The position numbers and the translations under genes were made by a program. A stretch of DNA of 19,719 nucleotides from the NCBI GenBank assembly GCA_038240335.1, contig JBBSDV010000034.1, positions 1 to 19,719 on the forward strand. Direction: 5' to 3'. Shown piece by piece: positions 14,023 through 19,719 of the stretch. How positions within the stretch are numbered: position 1 is the first letter of the stretch; each line of letters opens with the position of its first letter. This DNA is from JBBSDV01 sp038240335 (lineage in GTDB: Bacteria; Chloroflexota; Dehalococcoidia; DSTF01; JACRBR01). The notes beneath the pieces were generated by a model. It was not told the origin of the DNA, made no database searches, and saw nothing but the letters and a program-made list of their open reading frames with translations.

Positions 14023-14712
14023 ATGCCGCACAAACCCTCCTCTATCATCGAAGACTATTTGATGGAGATCTATGACATGACGCGGGCCGAACGGCCGGTC
14101 ATCGCGGCGCGCCTGACCGAGAAGATGAGCGTCAGCGCGCCCACCGTATGGAACACGGTGCACCGCATGCAGCGCGACGGCCTCGTTGAGATCGATGCCG
14201 CGAAAGAGATCACGCTGTCAGCCGCCGGGCTCGACGCGGCAGAGTCGATCAAGCGCCGGCATCTGCTCACCGAACGCCTTCTGGTCGATATTCTCGGCCT
14301 CGATTGGGCGGACGCCCACGAGGAAGCGCATCTGATCGAGCACACGATCACGCCGCGCGTCGAGGCGCGCATTATGGCGACGCTGGGCAATCCGACCACC
14401 TGTCCCCACGGCAACCCGTTCCCCGGCGTCGATCCCGCGACGCGACCGGCGACGCTGCCGCTGGCGACGGCGCAGGCGGGCGACGAGCGCACGATCGACG
14501 GCATCAACGAGCCGGCGGAGGAGGACCACGATCTCATGACCTTCTACCAGCGCAACGGCTTCGTTCCCGGTGCCCGCCTCAAGGTGCTCGAAGTCGCGTC
14601 CTACAACTCGACCATCACCGTCGAGATCGGCGGCCGCGACGTAACGCTCGGCATGCCGGCGGCCGAGAATCTGCGCATCGTCGTCGGCGAGCCGGCGGTG
14701 GTGGCGGGATAG
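14023..14712 (+). CDS. DtxR-family metal-dependent repressor with FeoA-like C-terminal domain
   Basis: A 229-residue repressor of metal-uptake genes. It has a winged helix (about 1-73, with SAPTVWNTVHRMQRDGLV), a dimerisation and metal domain (about 75-145) and an SH3/FeoA-like domain (about 165-225, ending VTLGMPAAENLRIV). Aligned with DtxR, His80, Glu84, His99, Glu106 and His107 stand for His79, Glu83, His98, Glu105 and His106. Two ligands differ: Asp11 replaces Met10 (as in MntR Asp8), and His103 replaces Cys102. CPHGNPFPG (127-135) matches the family. The metal is therefore unclear, though the divergent efeU gene suggests iron. ATG 14023 has AGGATGG upstream. The stop codon touches a heptad array. 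Confidence 0.92.
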   Translation: MPHKPSSIIEDYLMEIYDMTRAERPVIAARLTEKMSVSAPTVWNTVHRMQRDGLVEIDAAKEITLSAAGLDAAESIKRRHLLTERLLVDILGLDWADAHEEAHLIEHTITPRVEARIMATLGNPTTCPHGNPFPGVDPATRPATLPLATAQAGDERTIDGINEPAEEDHDLMTFYQRNGFVPGARLKVLEVASYNSTITVEIGGRDVTLGMPAAENLRIVVGEPAVVAG

Positions 14713-14739
14713 GAAGTTGGAAGCGCGAAGTTGAAGCCG
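14713..14739. repeat. Period-7 tandem array C, abutting the DtxR-family stop codon
   Basis: Three gapless units GAAGTTG, GAAGCGC and GAAGTTG start on the base after the TAG at 14710-14712, followed by a partial unit AAGCCG. The unit is close to that of array B. Confidence 0.65.
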
Positions 14740-14783
14740 GGATCAGACGATCTCGAGGTTGTCGCGCTTATTGGCTGTCACTT

Positions 14784-14810
14784 GAATCTGGACGCTGGAA
14801 GCTTGACCTG
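14784..14810. repeat. Period-7 tandem array D
   Basis: Units GAATCTG and GACGCTG, then GAAGCTT and a six-base GACCTG, run in register in the gap between the DtxR-family gene and the uracil-DNA glycosylase gene. GACGCTG also occurs in array F. No gene is seen in 14713-14936. Confidence 0.65.
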
Positions 14811-14936
14811 GATTCGCTGTACTTGCGCCGGCAAAAGTTCTGGTGGTGAGACCGGAGCGCTGTGTCCCAACTGCAGCACATTCTTTTGACGCGCAAGCGC
14901 GAAGGGCGCGAAGAAACATGAGCACTGTCGCGTGCC

Positions 14937-15548
14937 GTGAGTGACGCGGCTCGGACCACGCGCTTCCGCCAAGTCGTGCGCGACGTCAGCGCCTGCCACG
15001 CGTGTGAACGAATGGCGCATTCCCACGTGCTCGGCGTGTCGAATGGCACGCTCGATGCCCGCGTGCTCTTCGTCGCCGAGGCTGTCGGCCGGCGGGGCGG
15101 CGCGATTACCGGCGTGCCGCTGACCGAGGACGAATCCGGCAAGCGCTTCGGCACATTCCTCGCCCTCGCCGGCATCGACCGGCGCGACGCCTTCATCACC
15201 AACGCCGTACTCTGCAACCCACTCGACGACCACGGCCGCAATCGCACGCCGACCACGAATGAGATCACACGTTGCCGGCCGTTCCTGCAGCGCACGCTCG
15301 ATCTCGTCCGTGCGCCGCTCGTCGTCACGCTCGGTCGTGTCGCCCTCGACTCGCTCGCCGCGATCGCGGCGCACGATGCCGTTCTCGCGCGCGACGTCGC
15401 GACGAATATCGGATGGTATGGCCGTGATCTCGTGCCTATGTACCACCCGAGCCGCCAATCGACACTGCATCGATCGAACGAGCAGCAGCGCGCCGACTGG
15501 CGGCGTCTCGGCGAGCTACTTCGGGAACGGAGGTCCGCAGAGCCGTGA
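14937..15548 (+). CDS. Uracil-DNA glycosylase superfamily protein with four Fe-S cysteines
   Basis: A 203-residue base-excision repair enzyme, predicted to remove uracil from DNA. Cys20, Cys23 (SACHAC), Cys93 (ITNAVLC) and Cys113 (ITRCRPF) are spaced as the 4Fe-4S ligands of family 4 and 5 enzymes. MYHPSRQST (168-176, with His170) is motif B. Motif A, normally GEAPG or GEGPG with an E, Q or D, reads AEAVGRRGGAITG (48-60), closer in layout to family 5 (UDGb). No KRRIH-type insert of UdgX is seen. The start GTG 14937 begins MSDAARTTRFRQVV; there is no Shine-Dalgarno, and later starts would cut into the helix before Cys20. Confidence 0.85.
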   Translation: MSDAARTTRFRQVVRDVSACHACERMAHSHVLGVSNGTLDARVLFVAEAVGRRGGAITGVPLTEDESGKRFGTFLALAGIDRRDAFITNAVLCNPLDDHGRNRTPTTNEITRCRPFLQRTLDLVRAPLVVTLGRVALDSLAAIAAHDAVLARDVATNIGWYGRDLVPMYHPSRQSTLHRSNEQQRADWRRLGELLRERRSAEP

Positions 15549-15630
15549 CCGAGTACTTGAGGTTTCGAGAACCAGGAAGGTCACAGGGCGGGAATCGCCG
15601 TAGTTCGAGCGTCCGGTCCCGACTTCGAAG

Positions 15631-18600
15631 CTACGCGATGGTCGTCGGCAGGCTGGGAGCTGCTTCCGGCGCCTGTCGCTGGATCAGCGCGCGACCTTCC
15701 TCCGATGCTACGGGCATGCCGTCGCGATAGATCACGGCGTTCGTGTGCACCGCCGGCACGCGCGGCCCGGGCGTGATGATACCGGCGAGATTCAATGGAT
15801 CGGCGGCATTGATCCGGATTGTCTCGCCCGTTCGCTCCTCGCGGCGGACCCGCCGCAGCCCCTCGACCGCTTCCGGCAGCGCGTATTGCTCGCCGATAAA
15901 GCCGGCGACGAAGCGGCCGCCGCGCACGACGCCGCGCGCCTCTTGCCGACGCAGAGCGCGTAACACCTCGCGCCACGGCACGCCGAGCGTCTCGCGGACA
16001 AGCAGGTCGCGAAACACGACACCGTAGCGCGCGAGCAATTGCATGCCGACGCGCTCCGCCAACTCGTCGACTGGCGACGGCTCGTGTTGGAAGCGGTGGA
16101 CGATTGACCAACGGCCCTGCGGCGACGTGCTGCGTGTCGCGCGCGAGCCGCCGTAGCGTGTGTGGCGTCGCGCCGCCCGCGCGCGTGATGAGCCGCTCGG
16201 CGTCATGATCTGGCGCAGTGACTGGAAGCCGTCGCCCGTCAGCATGCCGCGCGCGACGAGATCCCAGAGCGCCTCCTCGAGCTGCGCCGGCAGCTGGCGG
16301 CTCGCCGCCGCGAGGTCGTCGAAGAACAGCGCGCCGTGCTGGCGCAGCGCGTCGAGCGTCGCGGCCGCCGCGCCGTTCGTTGGCTCTTCGGGCTGCTCGT
16401 CGCCGCGCGCCGCCTCGAGCAGCCAGCCGAGATCGCGGCGCAGCGCGAGCGTGATCGGCGTCGCCCGCTGCGGCGATGTGCCCCGGCCGTTCGTCGCGCC
16501 GTTCGACTTGCGGAGCGACAATCGCGCCCACGCTGCCTCACCCGAAAGACAGAGGTCATCAAGCCACTGTGGGTTGTAGTTGACGACGCGCGACGGCAGC
16601 ACGTCGCGCTCCCAGGCCGCTGCGGCAAGCTCGAACCCCTGCAGCTGTCCGATCGCCTCGACGACGCCGCGCTTTCCCTCAAGCCGCCGGTTGCCGGAGA
16701 TGTGCTGTCGCGCGAGCAGGTAGCGCATGAAGTCCTGCGCGCTCACCGGTTCGATCTCGCTGCGCAACCGGTCGAGCGTGTAGCGATGAATGCGCGCCAG
16801 CAGGCGCCGATCGCACCACTCCTCCGCGCGCTCGCTCGTGTCACCAGTCGCCGTGAAGCGCCCGCGCAGGACAATCCCCTCGCCCTCGAGACGCGCGAGC
16901 GCCGATGTGACTTCCGGCGGGCGCACGTCGAGCATCGCGGCGAGCGACTCCGCCGTCGCCGGGCCGAGGTACTCCATGTGCCCGCGCACGGCCGCGAGCA
17001 CCGCGTCCTCCCGCTCCGGGATCGGCGCATCGAGGTGGGACGGCAGGGCGACGGGCGGCACTATCGTCGCGTCCCCGTACAACACCTCGATCGCGCGCAG
17101 CTGTTCCGTCGCGAACCAGAGCTCGCCGGCCGCCGTCGCAACGGCGGCGGCACGACCGCTCGCGGCGAGCGTGTCGTACGCCTCGCGGCCGCAAGGCCAT
17201 TGCGCATCGAGCAATGCCGGCGCGACCATCAGACCGAGTAGCGTGTCGTGCAGCTCGTCGGCGTCGCGCGGCTCCGGCCGCGCCTCGTCGCGCACGCGCT
17301 CGATCGCATCGGCGTCGAGCTTCCCGAGATCGCGCTGGTTCGCTGGCAGGGTGCGGCGCAGCGAAACCGCGCGCGTCCGACGCTCCTCCAGCGGGGCATC
17401 GTCGAGGAACGCGTATGGCTTCGCGTTCAGGATCTCGTGCGCGAACGGCGACGGTTCTGTCGTGTCGCGCGCGTGCATGCGGATCTCGCCGCGCTCCATC
17501 TTCTCGATTACTGTGGTCAGGCGAACGAGATCCATCGCCTCGAAGAGACAGTCGTTGACCGTCTGTCGCGTAAGGGGATGATCCGGGATATCGAGCGGTC
17601 CGGTGAGATTCTCCTGGCAGCCCACCTGCTCGGGAAATACCGCGGCAAGCAGATCGTCCGACCGCATCCGCTGGATCGGCGGCGGCACCTGCTTGCCGGC
17701 GTTGCTCCGCAGCACCTGCAGCGCGCGGGTCGCGTTCCAGCGCCAGCGCGCGCCGAACATCGGCGAGACGAGCAGCGCCTGCTCGATCGACTCGCGCAGC
17801 ACGTTGGCCCGGACGAACGAGAAGGCATCTTCGAGCGGGAAGCTGTGCTGCGGCCCCATCGAGAGCACGACCGCGTCGTCCGTCGCGGCCGCCTGCAGTT
17901 CGAAGTCGAAGTTCACGCAGAATCGCTTGCGCAGCGCCAGCCCGAAGCCGCGGTTGACGCGGCCGCCGAAGGGCGCGTGCACCACCAGCTGCATGCCGCC
18001 GGCGTCGTCGAAGAAGCGCTCGAAGACGATGTCCGTGTCCGACGGCATGACCCCGAGCGCCGCCACTTCCGCCGCGATGTAGTCGATCATTTGCGCCGCG
18101 GCGGATTCATCGAGACCGCATGCCGTGGTCAGCTGCTCGAGGACGAGTGGTTGGGTCGCCGATCTTGGATGTTCGATGTTGGATTCTGGATGAACACGTT
18201 TTCCAGGTTCCACATGATCCCGCGCCTCGCTCTCCCACCCAATCGCACGCGCGACATCGCGTCGCAAGCGGCTGACCTCCTCCGACAGCTCCCACGTCCG
18301 GCCCGGCGCTTCGCCGAGCCAGAATGGCACGCTCGGTGGCCGCCCCTGCGCATCCTCGACACGCAGAATGCCGCGCGCCGATTCGACGCGCCGAATCTTC
18401 CACGAGTGCGAGCCAAGCAGGAAAATGTCGCCGGCCATGCTCTCGATCGCCCAGTCTTCGTTCACCGTGCCGATAAACGTCTCGTCCGGATCGAGCACCA
18501 CGCGATAGTCGGCCACCTCCGGGATGGCGCCGCCGCAGGTCAGCGCGGTCAGCCGCGCCGAGCGCCGGGGCCGCAGCGTGCGGGCGATGCGATCGCGGTG

Positions 18601-19719
18601 CAGCAACGCGCGGCCGCGGCCGACGCGCGGCGCAGCGCCTTCGCTTAGCATCTCAATCACGTCGTCGAAGTCGGCGCGCGAAAGGCCGGCATACGGCGTC
18701 GCCTCGCGCACGAGCTCGTACATCGCGTCCTCACTCCACTCGCCGCACGCGATCTCGGCGACGATCTGCTGCGACAGGATGTCGAGCGGGGCGATTGGCG
18801 GCTCGACGCGGTCGAGGCGGCCGTCGTGCACTGCGCGCACCAGTGCGGCGCACTCCACCAATTCGTCGCGGGAAGTGGCGAACAGCCGCCCGCGCGACGT
18901 CAGCCCGAGCGCGTGACCGGAGCGGCCGATGCGCTGGAGGAACGTCGTGATCGCCCGCGGCGAGCCAATCTGGCAAACGAGATCGACGGTCCCGACATCG
19001 ATGCCGAGTTCGAGCGATGCCGTTGCGACGATCGCCCGCATCTCGCCGTCCTTCAGCCGCTGCTCGAGCCGCAGACGCCGGTCCTTCGAGAGGCTGCCGT
19101 GATGCGCCGCCACATGCTCCTCGCCGACGCGCTCCGCGAGGTTGTGGGCGATGCGCTCGGCCATTCGCCGTGTGTTGACGAAGACGAGCGTCGTTCGGTG
19201 CTCCGCGATCTGGGCCGCGATGGAGTCGTAAATGTCGCCCCACTGCTCGTTCGTCGCGACCGCCTGCAGATCCGATGGCGGCACCTCGATCTTGAGATCG
19301 AGATCGCGTCGATGACCGACGTTGACGATCGTGCATTCGGGCTTGCCGTCGGCACCGACATGCCGCGTCCCGACCAGGAATCGCGCCGCCTCGTCGATCG
19401 GATGCACCGTCGCGCTCAGGCCGATGCGCAGCGGCCGCCGCGATGGGGCGGTGAGCGGTCGGATGTCGGAGGCCGCGGACGCCGAATTGGATCCAGCGTC
19501 CAGCATTACGCTTCCAGCTTCGGCCGGTTCTGTGGCCGCACCGCCCGTCCCCATCACAAGCGCATCGAGGCGCGCCAGCGTCAGCATGAGATGACTGCCG
19601 CGTTTGTCGCGCATCAGGGCGTGCAGCTCGTCGACGATCACGGTGCGGACGTTGCGCAGCAGCCGCCGACTGCGATCGGCTGTCAGCATCAGGTAGAGCG
19701 ACTCCGGCGTCGTGATCAA
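15631..19719 (-). CDS. lhr: Lhr-type superfamily 2 helicase, N-terminus outside the window
   Basis: A DNA/RNA helicase of the Lhr family, linked to DNA repair, with 1362 residues visible. It enters from the right edge at TTPESLYLML, so motifs I and Ia are not seen. Motif II is VDELHA (Asp30-His33 of the visible part), motif III GLSAT (100-104), and motif VI QRIGRSGH. The Lhr core (to about residue 880) includes the wing and beta-bundle region, followed by a long C-terminal region with winged-helix repeats, as in Lhr proteins of about 1500 residues. Two segments look inserted: residues about 55-93 between motifs II and III, where other Lhr proteins have only a few residues, and about 503-520; both contain heptad arrays. 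It is convergent with the glycosylase gene, 82 bases apart. Confidence 0.93.
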   Translation of the reverse strand: MITTPESLYLMLTADRSRRLLRNVRTVIVDELHALMRDKRGSHLMLTLARLDALVMGTGGAATEPAEAGSVMLDAGSNSASAASDIRPLTAPSRRPLRIGLSATVHPIDEAARFLVGTRHVGADGKPECTIVNVGHRRDLDLKIEVPPSDLQAVATNEQWGDIYDSIAAQIAEHRTTLVFVNTRRMAERIAHNLAERVGEEHVAAHHGSLSKDRRLRLEQRLKDGEMRAIVATASLELGIDVGTVDLVCQIGSPRAITTFLQRIGRSGHALGLTSRGRLFATSRDELVECAALVRAVHDGRLDRVEPPIAPLDILSQQIVAEIACGEWSEDAMYELVREATPYAGLSRADFDDVIEMLSEGAAPRVGRGRALLHRDRIARTLRPRRSARLTALTCGGAIPEVADYRVVLDPDETFIGTVNEDWAIESMAGDIFLLGSHSWKIRRVESARGILRVEDAQGRPPSVPFWLGEAPGRTWELSEEVSRLRRDVARAIGWESEARDHVEPGKRVHPESNIEHPRSATQPLVLEQLTTACGLDESAAAQMIDYIAAEVAALGVMPSDTDIVFERFFDDAGGMQLVVHAPFGGRVNRGFGLALRKRFCVNFDFELQAAATDDAVVLSMGPQHSFPLEDAFSFVRANVLRESIEQALLVSPMFGARWRWNATRALQVLRSNAGKQVPPPIQRMRSDDLLAAVFPEQVGCQENLTGPLDIPDHPLTRQTVNDCLFEAMDLVRLTTVIEKMERGEIRMHARDTTEPSPFAHEILNAKPYAFLDDAPLEERRTRAVSLRRTLPANQRDLGKLDADAIERVRDEARPEPRDADELHDTLLGLMVAPALLDAQWPCGREAYDTLAASGRAAAVATAAGELWFATEQLRAIEVLYGDATIVPPVALPSHLDAPIPEREDAVLAAVRGHMEYLGPATAESLAAMLDVRPPEVTSALARLEGEGIVLRGRFTATGDTSERAEEWCDRRLLARIHRYTLDRLRSEIEPVSAQDFMRYLLARQHISGNRRLEGKRGVVEAIGQLQGFELAAAAWERDVLPSRVVNYNPQWLDDLCLSGEAAWARLSLRKSNGATNGRGTSPQRATPITLALRRDLGWLLEAARGDEQPEEPTNGAAAATLDALRQHGALFFDDLAAASRQLPAQLEEALWDLVARGMLTGDGFQSLRQIMTPSGSSRARAARRHTRYGGSRATRSTSPQGRWSIVHRFQHEPSPVDELAERVGMQLLARYGVVFRDLLVRETLGVPWREVLRALRRQEARGVVRGGRFVAGFIGEQYALPEAVEGLRRVRREERTGETIRINAADPLNLAGIITPGPRVPAVHTNAVIYRDGMPVASEEGRALIQRQAPEAAPSLPTTIA
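18161..18195. repeat. Period-7 array E inside the lhr gene
   Basis: Five gapless 7-base units beginning GAT (for example GATCTTG, GATGTTC, then GATGTTG) run in register. On the coding strand they encode the hydrophilic segment VHPESNIEHPRS, without a frameshift or stop. Confidence 0.75.
19487..19521. repeat. Period-7 array F inside the lhr gene
   Basis: Five gapless units on the minus strand, starting GAAGCTG and GAAGCGT and including GACGCTG. They encode part of the extra segment between motifs II and III (EAGSVMLDAGSN). The unit is close to those of arrays B and D. Confidence 0.75.

Noticed and set aside
7554..18195. The short-period arrays as a CRISPR array
   Set aside because: The units are 6-7 bases and contiguous, with no spacers, and no cas gene is present.

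Overview
This is a high-GC bacterial chromosomal window with about sixteen protein genes, no rRNA, tRNA or CRISPR array that I could find, and no recognisable insertion sequence or phage gene. The clade is an inference. Lipoproteins and secreted proteins with Thr/Pro/Ala linkers, Lhr-type helicase, DtxR-FeoA regulator, the non-mevalonate enzyme IspD and many weakly spaced or missing Shine-Dalgarno sites would fit a Chloroflexota (Dehalococcoidia-like) or actinobacterium-like lineage, but no gene here settles it.

Layout. 1-1276 (+): a csrA gene with a structured leader, then ispD. 1358-4595 (-): a LysM lipoprotein, a GT-C membrane glycosyltransferase, an alpha/beta hydrolase and, one base after its stop, a 33-codon membrane micro-ORF that looks coding. 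4596-5238 has no gene. 5239-8349 (-): an O-methyltransferase, an acyl-CoA dehydrogenase and a stand-alone relative of the formyl-tetrahydrofolate hydrolase domain. 8635-10103 (-): a GRAM/PH-like protein overlapping (ATGA) a membrane-anchored serine esterase. 10313-11724 (-): an aldo/keto reductase, and a second csrA followed by a strong hairpin. 12029-12412 (+): a small winged-helix regulator divergent from csrA2, behind a near-perfect 11-bp inverted repeat. 12490-13826 (-): an FTR1/EfeU iron permease and a cupredoxin-like lipoprotein, divergent from a DtxR-FeoA regulator (14023-14712, +) with a DtxR-like box between them: a compact iron-uptake module. 14937-15548 (+): a 4Fe-4S uracil-DNA glycosylase. 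15631-19719 (-): most of a large Lhr-type helicase that runs off the right edge.

The most unusual signal is one no single gene explains: at least nine short arrays of degenerate 7-base units are scattered through the window, each with its own consensus. Three lie directly behind stop codons and two lie inside the Lhr gene, where they form in-frame extra segments. Other points worth a check are a CsrA-type GGA hairpin in the csrA1 leader, the inverted-repeat operator at 11888-11919, the micro-ORF at 1358-1459, and the atypical metal ligands in the DtxR protein and the cupredoxin.
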